Shown: positions 51,673-59,781, numbered from the stretch's first letter. The stretch is DNA of 64,000 nt from Micromonospora sp. MH99 (GCF_021442385.1 NZ_MUZA01000009.1:62001-126000), one strand, 5' to 3'. Notes: generated by a model not told the origin, from the sequence alone. Translations and numbers: made by a program.

Positions 51673-52389
51673 TCAGCCGCCGGCCGGGTAGGTGTCGAGG
51701 AGGCCGCACATGCCGAGCCGACCCCGCTCGACCGGTTCGGCCACCGCGTACACCCCGGCGTCGCCCAGGTGCCCGGGATCCCCCCGCTCGAGGGCGTCGA
51801 GCTGCACGGCGGTGTCGGCGGCCGCACGGCCGGCGCCGGCTTCCCACCGCTGCCGCCACCGCGCCAGCTTCGGCTGGCACAGCGCGATCGCGGCGGCGTG
51901 GAACGCGGCCAGCGCCGCCGGCCCGCCGGATCGCAGCGCCGAGAAGCCGGTCACCGCCAGATCCCGCCGGCGGTACGCGGCACGCACGTCCGCGCCCGGC
52001 GCTCCCCCGTCGGGCAGCGCCGCCGCCGCCGCGTACGCCGCCGGGTCGGCCAGCACCTCGGGTGGGAAGGTCAGCACCGCGTCGCCGGCCTCGGGCAGGC
52101 CGCTGTTCTGCATGAGCACCACGATGCTCAGCCCACCGGTGTTCACCAGGCGGTGCACGGTGCCCGGCTCGAACCAGACCACCACCCCCGGCCGCAGCGG
52201 CGTCTCCCGGAACCCGGCAGTGGTCAGGGTCTGCACCGCGCCCTCGCCGTCGGTCACCACGTACCCCTCGGTGCAGCACAGGTGCACGTGCGGGGTGCCA
52301 CCGACGACGCCGTCCGGGGCGCCCGTGTCGTAGACGCGCAGCCGGGAGACGCCGATCCCGCCGGGAAGCGCCGCGAAGCGATCGGACAT
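51673..52389 (-). CDS. Cupin-domain protein
   Basis: 238 residues, ATG at 52389. Cupin motif 1: GGTPHVHLCCTEGYVVTDGEGAVQTL (metal His pair and Glu). Motif 2: RPGVVVWFEPGTVHRLVNTGG (His). The C-terminal half is helical (AAFHAAAIALCQPKLARWRQRWEAGAGRAAADTAVQLDALERGD). It could be a sugar isomerase, epimerase or ligand-binding protein. It is divergent from the LacI regulator with an operator box in the shared 93-nt gap, so it is probably the first regulated unit of the cluster. Confidence 0.82.
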   Translation of the reverse strand: MSDRFAALPGGIGVSRLRVYDTGAPDGVVGGTPHVHLCCTEGYVVTDGEGAVQTLTTAGFRETPLRPGVVVWFEPGTVHRLVNTGGLSIVVLMQNSGLPEAGDAVLTFPPEVLADPAAYAAAAALPDGGAPGADVRAAYRRRDLAVTGFSALRSGGPAALAAFHAAAIALCQPKLARWRQRWEAGAGRAAADTAVQLDALERGDPGHLGDAGVYAVAEPVERGRLGMCGLLDTYPAGG

Positions 52390-52406
52390 GGCCGGGCCTC
52401 CCTGCG

Positions 52407-52420
52407 GGAAAGGGCTTTCT
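52407..52420. promoter_or_regulatory. LacI-style box in the cupin/LacI divergent promoter
   Basis: GGAAAGGGCTTTCT matches 12 of 14 positions of GGAAAGCGCTTTCC, 18 nt before the cupin start and 63 nt before the lacI-like start. Its position suits joint control of both genes. Confidence 0.6.
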
Positions 52421-52482
52421 CTGCGGTACGGTGACGCTAGCCGGCGCGGCGAAACGCCGTCAACAGACCGAGGGGGCGGGCC

Positions 52483-53556
52483 ATGGCGACCCTGTCCGAC
52501 GTGGCGCGACGCGCGGGCGTCTCACCCGCCACCGCCTCCCGCGTCATCAACGGCAGCAGCAAACCGGTCACCGACGAGCTGCGCGAGCGGGTGCTCGCCG
52601 CCGTCGCCGAGTTGCAGTACGTGCCCAACGCGCACGCCCAACTGCTGGCCCGCTCGCACCGCAGCGCGGTAGGCGTGATCGTGCACGACGTCTCCGACCC
52701 GTACTTCGCCGAGATCACCCGAGGGCTGCAACGGGTCGCCACCGACCAGGGCCGGCTGCTGATGATCTGCAACAGCTACCGCGACCCGGACCGCGAACTG
52801 GAGTACGTGGAGCTGCTGCGCGGCCACCAGGTGGCGGCGCTGATCCTGGCCGGCTCCGGCTACCACGACGAGGCGTTCACCCGGCAGCTCAACGAGAAGC
52901 TCGCCGCGTACGAGGCGACCGGCGGGCGGGTCGCGGTCATCGGTCGCCACGAGCACTCCGGCGACGCCGTCATGCCGGACAACCGGGCCGGTGGTCACCT
53001 CGCCGGTCGCGAACTGTGCGAGCTGGGGCACCGGGCGATCGGCGTGGTCGCCGGCCCCCGCATCCTCACCACCACCACGGATCGGCTGGCCGGGCTCCGG
53101 CAGGCCCTCGCCGAGCAGGGCCGCGAGCTGCCCGAGCATCGCATCCGGTACGCCGAGTTCGACCGCGACGGCGGCGCCGAGGCCACCGCCCGGCTGCTCG
53201 ACGCCGACCCCGGGCTGACCGCGATCGTGGCCCTCAACGACTCGATGGCCATCGGCGCCCTGGCCACCCTGCGGGCCCGCTCGCTGGCGGTGCCGCGGCA
53301 GGTCTCCGTGGTCGGCTTCGACGACATGCCGATCGCCCGGGACGTGACGCCCGCGCTGACCACCGTGCGGCTGCCGCTGGTCGACATGGGAGTCCGGGCG
53401 ATGTCCCTGGTGCTCGGCGCGGAGGCGCCGGCTCCCCGGGTCGAGGTGCTGTCCGCCGAGCTGATCCGCCGGGACACGTCCGGGCCGGCGCCGGCCCAGC
53501 GGCGCGAGGCGACCACGTCGGCGCCCCGCGCCCGGCGAGCCGACGCCGCCTCCTGA
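52483..53556 (+). CDS. LacI-family transcriptional regulator of the catabolic cluster
   Basis: 357 residues; ATG after GAGGGGGCGG. HTH and hinge: ATLSDVARRAGVSPATASRVINGSSKPVTDELRERV...LQYVPNAHAQLL (R-V-I-N in the recognition region). The periplasmic-binding-like effector domain follows: GVIVHDVSDPYFAEITRGLQRVA, DNRAGGHLAGRELCELGH and VVGFDDMPIARDVTPALTTVRLP. Divergent from the cupin gene and the ABC/catabolic operon, with near-palindromic GGAAAGCGCTTTCC-like boxes at each promoter. The inducer is unknown, probably the imported solute or a derivative. Confidence 0.95.
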   Translation: MATLSDVARRAGVSPATASRVINGSSKPVTDELRERVLAAVAELQYVPNAHAQLLARSHRSAVGVIVHDVSDPYFAEITRGLQRVATDQGRLLMICNSYRDPDRELEYVELLRGHQVAALILAGSGYHDEAFTRQLNEKLAAYEATGGRVAVIGRHEHSGDAVMPDNRAGGHLAGRELCELGHRAIGVVAGPRILTTTTDRLAGLRQALAEQGRELPEHRIRYAEFDRDGGAEATARLLDADPGLTAIVALNDSMAIGALATLRARSLAVPRQVSVVGFDDMPIARDVTPALTTVRLPLVDMGVRAMSLVLGAEAPAPRVEVLSAELIRRDTSGPAPAQRREATTSAPRARRADAAS

Positions 53557-53691
53557 CCGGGCTCGGTCCCGCGGCGTCCGGTCAGGACGGACGGCGTAGC
53601 TGGGTTGCGGATCGAGGACGAACCGGCTGCGGTACGTCCTCCCGACGGCGTCGCGCGAACGAGGAGATCACGGCGCACGGCGTGGCCCGTG

Positions 53692-53725
53692 CGGGTGGCG
53701 GCCGACGCGGGTCGGCCGCCACCCG
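53692..53725. terminator. 15-bp bidirectional terminator between lacI-like and fasciclin genes
   Basis: CGGGTGGCGGCCGAC, GCGG loop, GTCGGCCGCCACCCG: a perfect stem 7 nt from the fasciclin stop (53732, minus strand). The LacI stop is about 135 nt upstream on the other side. Confidence 0.88.
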
Positions 53726-53731
53726 GGTGGG

Positions 53732-54391
53732 TCAGGGCAGGTCGATCGGGCGCAGCACCCGGTCCACGGTGTGCGCGATCTGCCGGTTGCCCTTGTTGAC
53801 GTCGAACGTGACCACGCGGGCGTCACGGTCGTTGGTGTCGGCGTCGACCAGTCGCAGCTGGCGGAAGATGAACCAGTAGGTGCGGACGTCGACCTTGACG
53901 GTCGGGCCGAGGGCGGTGGTCAGCTCCGCGCCGTCGGCCTTGAGGGCCGCCCTGCGGTCGATCGTCGAGCCCGGCACGACGTGGTAGAGCAGCACCGTCT
54001 CCACGGTGTCGATGCCCAGCCCGGCGACCGCAGCGAACGCGGCGCTCTCCCCGGGCAGCTTCCTGGCCTTGGTCAGCTCCTGCACCAGTTGCTGGAACGC
54101 GGCGTCGTTGGGCAGGAACGCGGTCAGGGCGACGGTGCCGTCGGTGAGGACCTTCACCGGCGAGTCCGGCTTGGCCTCGAGCACCGCCAGCACGGCCGCG
54201 GTCAGGACGTCGAAGTCCCGCGAGTTGCGGTCGAAGCCGCTCGTGTCCTTCGTGAGCACCTGGGCGAGCGACGTCGTGCCGAGCGGCTTGGCCTTACCGG
54301 TCGCCTGGGCCGGCACGGCCACGGCGGTGGTGGCAAGCGCGGTGGCCACGGCGCCCACCGCCATCCGGGCGGCGAATCGTGCGATCTTCAT
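53732..54391 (-). CDS. Secreted fasciclin-domain protein
   Basis: 219 residues from the ATG at 54391. Signal peptide: MKIARFAARMAVGAVATALATTAVA, cleavage after PAQA. One FAS1 domain: FDVLTAAVLAVLEAKPDSPVKVLTDGTVALTAFLPNDAAFQQLVQEL (H1 region T-A-F-L-P-N-D), then ETVLLYHVVPGSTID (H2-like Y-H motif) and a C-terminal block VNKGNRQIAHTVDRVLRPIDLP. FAS1 proteins act in adhesion or surface binding. Stand-alone gene with its own terminator. Confidence 0.88.
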   Translation of the reverse strand: MKIARFAARMAVGAVATALATTAVAVPAQATGKAKPLGTTSLAQVLTKDTSGFDRNSRDFDVLTAAVLAVLEAKPDSPVKVLTDGTVALTAFLPNDAAFQQLVQELTKARKLPGESAAFAAVAGLGIDTVETVLLYHVVPGSTIDRRAALKADGAELTTALGPTVKVDVRTYWFIFRQLRLVDADTNDRDARVVTFDVNKGNRQIAHTVDRVLRPIDLP

Positions 54392-54544
54392 CAGCGGGCC
54401 TTTCGTCGAAGCGACGGATCCGTGACGTCTCGTCACGACACATGCTTCGCGGCCGGCACACCGCCCGGATGCAGCCGTCGTCGGGAAAGTTCGGCAGCCG
54501 AAATCCGCTGTCCCCGTCCTGGGCGCCCCGCGTAGCCTGCGCCG

Positions 54545-55030
54545 GTGCTGATCCGTGAGTTCGACGACGAGGACTGGTCGCAGGTGTGGCCGATGATCGA
54601 GGACGTGGTCCGGGCGCAGGAGACCTTCCCCTACGACCCGGACATGACCGTGGACACGGCGTACCGCGTCTGGGTGGAGGCCCCGCCCGGCCGGACCGTC
54701 GTCGCGGTCGACGGCGAGCGGGTGCTCGGCACGGCGAAGATGGGCACCAACCGGCCCGGGCCGGGCGCGCACGTGTCCACCGCCAGTTTCCTGGTCGCCG
54801 CCGACGCGCGGGGCCGGGGTGTGGGCACCGCGCTGTGCCGCGACGCCCTGGCCTGGGCACGGCGCCGGGGGTACGCAGGCATGCAGTTCAACGCAGTGGT
54901 GCAGACCAACCGGGTGGCGGTCGAGCTGTACCGCAGGGAGGGCTTCGACGTGGTCGGCACCGTGCCGGGCGCGTTCCGCCACCCCGCCCTCGGCCGGGTC
55001 GGCCTGCACGTCATGTACCAGGAGTTCTGA
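54545..55030 (+). CDS. GNAT-family N-acetyltransferase
   Basis: 161 residues, GTG start. Full GNAT core: LIREFDDEDWSQVWPMIEDVVRAQETFPYD, VVAVDGERVLGTAKMGTN, VSTASFLVAADARGRGVGTALCRDALAWARRRG (acetyl-CoA loop R-G-R-G-V-G) and NAVVQTNRVAVELYRREGFDVVGTVPGAF. This matches phosphinothricin/YncA-like acetyltransferases. Substrate unknown. Convergent with the MFS gene, only 16 nt between the stops. Confidence 0.9.
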   Translation: MLIREFDDEDWSQVWPMIEDVVRAQETFPYDPDMTVDTAYRVWVEAPPGRTVVAVDGERVLGTAKMGTNRPGPGAHVSTASFLVAADARGRGVGTALCRDALAWARRRGYAGMQFNAVVQTNRVAVELYRREGFDVVGTVPGAFRHPALGRVGLHVMYQEF

Positions 55031-55046
55031 CCGCCCCCGCCGGTGG

Positions 55047-56318
55047 TCAGCCGGCCTGACCCACCGGGACGGCCGGAGGCGACAGATGTGTCTGCGCGCC
55101 AGCGCGGCGGATCGGGGTGAACAGCCCGCCGACCGCGACCAGCAGGCAGCCCACTCCGGCCGCGAACGCGACAGCCGCGACGCCGTACCGGCCGGCGGCC
55201 CAGGTCAGGATGGCGGCGCCGGCCGGCCCGAGGGCGTAGTGCGTGCTCCAGAACGCCGAGGTGACCCGACCGAGCAGATGGTCGGGGGTGATCTCCTGGC
55301 GCAGCGACATCGAGCAGATCCCGCCGACGCTGAGACAGCACAGGTAGACGGCGGTCAGCGTGGTGACCGCCGGCACGCTCGTCGCCATGCCGGCGCCCGC
55401 CACCGCGAACCCGCAGACCGCGTGCGCGCCGATCCAGGTGGCGCCGAAGCCGCGCCGACGACGCAGCGGGGCCACCAGCAGCGCCCCGGCGACAGTGCCC
55501 AGCGCCGCCAGGCCGAGCACCGCGCCGACCGTGCGCTCGGTGCCGCCGAGATCGTGCGTGACGTGGTAGATCAGCACATCGGTGAAGCCGTAGGTCAGGA
55601 AGATGAACACCGACAGCAGGACGGTCAGCGCGCGGAGCACCGGCTGTCGCCACAGGAACCGGGCCCCGGCCAGGAACTCGGCCAGCGGGCGCTCCCGAGG
55701 CACCGCGACGTCGGCGGCCGGAGCGCTGCGCAAGCGGACGAGCCGCAGGCCGGCCGCCGAGAGCGCGAAGCTCGCCGCGTTGACGGCGATGGCGACCGCC
55801 GGACCGAAGCGGGCCGACACCACACCGGCGAGCAGCGGCCCGAGGACGGCGGCCGCCGCGAACGTCGCCTGGAGGCGGCCGTTGGCCTCGGTGAGCCGGT
55901 CGGAGTCGACGAGGTTGCGCACCGCGGTCACCGCCGCGACCTGGAACAGCATGCCGGCCGCCTCGCAGATCGGCAGCACGACGAAGAGCAGCCAGACCTG
56001 CGGGCCCGCGAGCCAGGCCAGCGGCACCAGGGCGTAGAGGACCACACGGGCCAGGTCCGCGACGATCATCAGCGTACGGCGGTCGTACCTGTCGACCAGC
56101 ACCCCGCCGAAGATCCCGGCGACCACCGACGCCGCGCCGGCGACTGCGGTGAGCAGGCCCATCTGCGCCACCGACCCGGTCGCCTGCAACACCAGCAGCG
56201 GCACCGCCAGGTAGGCGAACGCGTCACCGGCCGCGGAGAGCGACTGCGCGATCCAGTACGTGCCGAAGGAGCGGTCCCGCCACAGCGGAGCCCGCCGAGG
56301 GCTGGCAGCTCGGCTCAT
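55047..56318 (-). CDS. MFS transporter
   Basis: 423 residues from the ATG at 56318 (MSRAASPRRAPLWRDRSFGTYWIAQSLSAAGDAF), chosen by family start. Twelve membrane segments. The helix 2-3 loop is GGVLVDRYDRRTLMIVADLARVV, a standard G-x-x-x-D-R-x-x-R-R loop. It belongs to the MefA/EntS-like exporter branch. It is divergent from the flavoprotein-ECF41 operon with 133 nt between. Drug or siderophore export is possible; substrate unknown. Confidence 0.88.
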   Translation of the reverse strand: MSRAASPRRAPLWRDRSFGTYWIAQSLSAAGDAFAYLAVPLLVLQATGSVAQMGLLTAVAGAASVVAGIFGGVLVDRYDRRTLMIVADLARVVLYALVPLAWLAGPQVWLLFVVLPICEAAGMLFQVAAVTAVRNLVDSDRLTEANGRLQATFAAAAVLGPLLAGVVSARFGPAVAIAVNAASFALSAAGLRLVRLRSAPAADVAVPRERPLAEFLAGARFLWRQPVLRALTVLLSVFIFLTYGFTDVLIYHVTHDLGGTERTVGAVLGLAALGTVAGALLVAPLRRRRGFGATWIGAHAVCGFAVAGAGMATSVPAVTTLTAVYLCCLSVGGICSMSLRQEITPDHLLGRVTSAFWSTHYALGPAGAAILTWAAGRYGVAAVAFAAGVGCLLVAVGGLFTPIRRAGAQTHLSPPAVPVGQAG

Positions 56319-56451
56319 CCCGTCGAGGGTAGTGGCCCTCGCAGCGCCGTGCCGACCGTCACACCGGGCCGATGTCACGAACGGGTGGGCGTACCGCATC
56401 TCGTGGTCGTCACCTCGATCGGCGAGGGACGGCGAGCGGAGAGGCACCACG

Positions 56452-57642
56452 ATGAACACAGCACAGACCCCGCACCGGGTCGTGATCCTGGGCGCGGGCT
56501 ACGCGGGCATGGCCACGGCGATCCAACTCGCGGCGCGCACCCGGCGACGCTCCGACGTGCGGGTGACAGTGGTGAACGCGCAGGAACGGTTCACCGAGCG
56601 GTTGCGGCTGCACATGACGGCGACCGGACAGGACGTCGCCGAGCTGACCATCCCCACCCTGCTGGCGGAAACCGGCGCGAGGTTCGTCCGCGGCTGGGTG
56701 ACGGCTGTGGACGCGCACGCGCGGACCGTCCGGGTCGACGACAGCCAGGTGCTGCACTACGACACCCTCGTCTACGGGCTGGGCAGCGTCGCCGACACGG
56801 CAGCGGTGCCGGGCGCGCAGGAGCACGCGTACACCCTGGACAGCCCGGCGGACGCGGCGGCGCTCGCCGACCGGCTGGCGCGGCTCGGCGCGGGCACCGT
56901 CGTCGTCGCCGGCAGCGGGCTGACGGGCGTCGAGGCGGCGGCCGAGATCGCCGAGCGGCACCCGGAGCTGACTGTCGTGCTCGTCGGCCAGCGGGAGCCC
57001 GGGGCGGGCATGAACGCGAAGGCACGGGCCTACCTGCGTCACGCCCTCACGCGCCTGGGCGTCCAGGTGCACACCGGCGCGGCGGTGACGCGGGTGCTGC
57101 CGGACGGGGTCGAGCTGGCCGACGGGCGGACGGTGGCCGCCGCGGTCGTGCTCTGGACCGGCGGCACGCGGGTGTCGCCGCTGGCAGCAGCCGCGGGGCT
57201 GAGCGTCGACGATCGCGGTCGCGTCGTCACCGACGCGACGCTGCGCTCGGTCTCACATCCGGACGTGTACGCGGTGGGCGACGCCGCGGCGGTCCGGCAG
57301 GGCTACGGCGTCCTGCACGGCACGTGCCAGAGCGGCATGCCGACAGGTGTGCACGTCGGGGTGTCGATCGCCCGCAGCGTGCGGGGTCGACAGCCGCAGC
57401 CGTTCCGCTTCGGCTACTACCACACACCGGTGAGCCTGGGACGGCATGACGCCCTCGTGCAGTTCACCCACCCCGACGACAGCCCGCGCCGGCTGTGCCT
57501 CACCGGCCGTACCGCCGTCTGGTACAAGGAGACGGTGAGTGCCTCCCCCTGGCCGACGTACCGTCGCATGTCGCGGATGCCGGCGTCCGGCGCGTTCTGG
57601 CCGCGCGGTGGCCGCTTCACCCGCCTGCGGGACGCGCGGTGA
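56452..57642 (+). CDS. NDH-2-like NAD(P)/FAD-dependent oxidoreductase, ECF41 partner
   Basis: 396 residues from the ATG at 56452. Type II NADH-dehydrogenase-like flavoprotein: FAD motif VVILGAGYAGMATAIQLAAR, second dinucleotide motif TVVVAGSGLTGVEAAAEIAER, VLWTGGTRVSPLA and the FAD-closing HPDVYAVGDAAA. Then HGTCQSGMPTGVHVG and a C-terminal VWYKETVSASPWPTYRRM that may contact the membrane. Its stop overlaps the ECF41 sigma gene by 4 nt (GTGA), making it the oxidoreductase partner of that sigma factor. Confidence 0.9.
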   Translation: MNTAQTPHRVVILGAGYAGMATAIQLAARTRRRSDVRVTVVNAQERFTERLRLHMTATGQDVAELTIPTLLAETGARFVRGWVTAVDAHARTVRVDDSQVLHYDTLVYGLGSVADTAAVPGAQEHAYTLDSPADAAALADRLARLGAGTVVVAGSGLTGVEAAAEIAERHPELTVVLVGQREPGAGMNAKARAYLRHALTRLGVQVHTGAAVTRVLPDGVELADGRTVAAAVVLWTGGTRVSPLAAAAGLSVDDRGRVVTDATLRSVSHPDVYAVGDAAAVRQGYGVLHGTCQSGMPTGVHVGVSIARSVRGRQPQPFRFGYYHTPVSLGRHDALVQFTHPDDSPRRLCLTGRTAVWYKETVSASPWPTYRRMSRMPASGAFWPRGGRFTRLRDAR

Positions 57643-58559
57643 CCCGGCCCGGCGATGGCGCGGACCAGCAGGTGTTCCACCTCCACCGCAACCTGCTGTT
57701 CGCGGTGGCCTACCGCGTCCTGGGCAGTGCGGCCGACGCCGAGGACGCGGTGCAGGACGCCTGGATCGCCTGGTCGGCGGCCGACCGTTCGCAGGTCGCC
57801 GACCCGAGGGCGTACCTGGCGCGGATCGTGTCGAACGTGGCGTTGCAGCGTCTGCGCTCGGCCCAGCGTCAACGCGAGACCTACGTGGGGCCGTGGCTGC
57901 CGGAGCCGATCCTCACCAGCGGTGACACCGCCGACGCCGTCACGGACGTCGAGTCGGTGTCGATGGCCATGCTGGTCGTGCTGGAGACACTCAGCCCACT
58001 GGAGCGAGCGGTGTTCGTCCTGCGGGAGGTCTTCGACTTCAGCCACGCCGAGATCGCGGAGGCGGTGGAGCGCTCCGAGGCCGCGGTGCGCCAGGCCGCG
58101 CACCGCGCCCGCGAGCACGTCCGGGCCCGCCGTCCCCGCTTCCCGGCGGATCGGGCCCGCCAGCGCGGGGTCACCGAACGGTTCGTCGCCGCCGCCACCG
58201 GTGGGGACATCAACACCCTCCTGGAGTTGCTGTCCCCGGACGTCACGCTGTGGACCGACGGCGGAGGCAAGGTCCGCCAGGCCCTGCGGCCGATCGTGGG
58301 CGCCCGGACGGTGGCCACCTGGTTCGCCGCCATCGGCACGGTGGCCTACCAGGGGGTCCAGCCCGCCGACATGACAGTCGCGTTGGCCGAGATCAACGGC
58401 GGTCCGGGCGTGGTGTTCCGCGGCGCGGGCCGGGTGATCGCCACCGTCACCCTCGATGTCGACGCCGACGGTCGGGTCGTCGCCATCCACAACGTCGCCA
58501 ATCCCGACAAGCTGCGGGCCGTCGCCACCGGCGCCGCCCACGACGTCTGGTCGTCCTGA
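57639..58559 (+). CDS. ECF41-type RNA polymerase sigma factor (SigJ-like) with SnoaL-like C-terminus
   Basis: 306 residues, GTG start. Region 2: RVLGSAADAEDAVQDAWIAW, PRAYLARIVSNVALQRLRSA. Region 4: LSPLERAVFVLREVFDFSHAEIAEAVERSEAAVRQAAHRAREHV. The linker carries YVGPWLPEPI and the C-terminus a SnoaL-like domain with TDGGGKV and NPDKL, all diagnostic of ECF41, whose C-terminal domain replaces an anti-sigma factor. Coupled to the flavoprotein, which is normally its regulatory target. No well-spaced ECF41 consensus promoter is seen upstream of that partner. Confidence 0.93.
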   Translation: MTRPGDGADQQVFHLHRNLLFAVAYRVLGSAADAEDAVQDAWIAWSAADRSQVADPRAYLARIVSNVALQRLRSAQRQRETYVGPWLPEPILTSGDTADAVTDVESVSMAMLVVLETLSPLERAVFVLREVFDFSHAEIAEAVERSEAAVRQAAHRAREHVRARRPRFPADRARQRGVTERFVAAATGGDINTLLELLSPDVTLWTDGGGKVRQALRPIVGARTVATWFAAIGTVAYQGVQPADMTVALAEINGGPGVVFRGAGRVIATVTLDVDADGRVVAIHNVANPDKLRAVATGAAHDVWSS

Positions 58560-58594
58560 AACGGCCCCGGGGAGGGACTCCCGGGGCCGTTTCA
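58557..58594. terminator. 15-bp bidirectional terminator containing the sigma gene's stop codon
   Basis: TGAAACGGCCCCGGG (58557-58571) pairs perfectly with CCCGGGGCCGTTTCA (58580-58594). The left arm begins with the sigma factor's TGA. The convergent FMN reductase ends at 58614. Confidence 0.92.
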
Positions 58595-58613
58595 GGGGCG
58601 TACGCGCAGCGGG

Positions 58614-59174
58614 TCAGCCCTGGCGCAGCGGCGCGAGCGCGGCGCTCCAGGCCACGACCTGGTCGAGGGTCACGTTGAGCGCGTCCCGCTGGTGGTCGTT
58701 GGGCTTGAAGACGCTGAAGTTCTCGAAGTCGGTGAAGAGGGACAGCGCGACCTGCGAGCGCACGTCGGCCATCTGCAGCTCGCCGGCGATCAGGCGCAGG
58801 TGCTCGACGGCCCGGGCGCCGCCGACCGAGCCGTAGCTGACGAAGCCGACCGCCTTGTTGTTCCACTCGGCGTAGAGGAAGTCGATGGCGTTCTTCAACG
58901 CACCCGAGGTCGAGTGGTTGTATTCGGGCGTCACCATCACGAATCCGTCGAACGACGCGATGGTCTCGGCCCAGCGCAGCGTGTGCGGCTGGCTGTACTG
59001 ACCCATCGCGGGCGGGTACGCCTCGTCGAGGTGCGGCAGCTTGTAGTCGAGCAGGTCGATCAGCTCGAACTGCGCGTCGGTGCGCTGCTGGGCGATCTCG
59101 TGGACCCAACGGGCGACGGCTTCGCCGTTGCGCCCCGGGCGGGTGCTTCCGAGGATGATCCCGATCCTGGTCAT
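58614..59174 (-). CDS. NADPH-dependent FMN reductase (flavodoxin-fold)
   Basis: 186 residues, ATG at 59174. Flavodoxin-like reductase: GIILGSTRPGRNGEAVARWV (FMN phosphate loop G-S-T-R-x-G-R-N/x), LLDYKLPHLDEAYPP, FDGFVMVTPEYNHSTSGALKNAIDFLYAEW (the P-E-Y-N motif over the isoalloxazine) and FVSYGSVGGARAVEHLRLI. Reduces FMN, quinones or azo compounds with NADPH. Divergent from a MarR regulator across two near-identical palindromes. Confidence 0.93.
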   Translation of the reverse strand: MTRIGIILGSTRPGRNGEAVARWVHEIAQQRTDAQFELIDLLDYKLPHLDEAYPPAMGQYSQPHTLRWAETIASFDGFVMVTPEYNHSTSGALKNAIDFLYAEWNNKAVGFVSYGSVGGARAVEHLRLIAGELQMADVRSQVALSLFTDFENFSVFKPNDHQRDALNVTLDQVVAWSAALAPLRQG

Positions 59175-59224
59175 GGCTGCGCCTTTCAGTGGTCCGAACC
59201 TGGCGCCGGAACGCTAGCCGGTCC

Positions 59225-59296
59225 TTGCTTGGTCAAGCAAATGACGGACCTATGGGCGTGGTCACACGCTGCGTAAGCAATTGCTCAATCAAGCAA
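59225..59296. promoter_or_regulatory. Paired MarR-type operators between the FMN reductase and MarR genes
   Basis: TTGCTTGGTCAAGCAA (59225-59240, a perfect 7-2-7 palindrome) and TTGCTCAATCAAGCAA (59281-59296), 13 of 16 positions identical. The second begins on the T of AGCAATTGCT (59276-59285), another palindrome. The sites sit 51 nt before the reductase start and 14 nt before the MarR start, so both directions would be repressed. Confidence 0.82.
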
Positions 59297-59309
59297 CTAC
59301 GCTGGGACC

Positions 59310-59774
59310 ATGACCGACCCCACCGCAGAGCCGCTGCGACCCCTCGACTCCGACGAGGAGGCGCTCGTCCGCGCCCTGGGCCGGGTGATGTACGTGATGC
59401 CCCGCACGATCGACGCCGACATGGTCAACGACCGGCAGCTGCCGCTCACCGAGTACACCGCCCTGATGAACCTCTCCGAGGCGCCGGACCGGCGGATGCG
59501 CATGCACGAGCTGGCGGCGGCCTGCTACCTCTCCCTGAGCGGCATGACCCGGACGATCATCCGGCTGGAGACGCAGGGCCTGGTCAGGCGGGAGCGGTGC
59601 GAGGAGGATGCGCGCGGCTGGAACGCGGTGCTCACCGACGCGGGCTTCGCCCGGCTCCAGGAATCCTGGCCCAGCCACCTCGCCGCCGTACGCCGGCGGT
59701 TCCTGCGCCACTTCGAGGGCCTCGACCTGGCCCAGCTGGCCCGCGCGTTCGGGCGCGCGGGAGCAGTCGACTAG
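59310..59774 (+). CDS. MarR-family transcriptional regulator
   Basis: 154 residues, ATG start. MarR winged helix: LRPLDSDEEALVRALGRVMYVMP at the dimer helix, LTEYTALMNLSEAPDRRMRMHELAAACYLSLSGMTRTIIRLETQGLVRRERCEEDARGWNAVLTDAGFARLQ with the D-x-R-x wing. It probably represses itself and the divergent FMN reductase, released by a phenolic or quinone ligand (inference). Confidence 0.92.
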   Translation: MTDPTAEPLRPLDSDEEALVRALGRVMYVMPRTIDADMVNDRQLPLTEYTALMNLSEAPDRRMRMHELAAACYLSLSGMTRTIIRLETQGLVRRERCEEDARGWNAVLTDAGFARLQESWPSHLAAVRRRFLRHFEGLDLAQLARAFGRAGAVD

Positions 59775-59781
59775 CCCGCTG

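Noticed and set aside
56373-56379. ECF41 promoter upstream of the flavoprotein
   Set aside because: TGTCACG resembles the -35 element but no CGTC -10 occurs at 16-17 nt.
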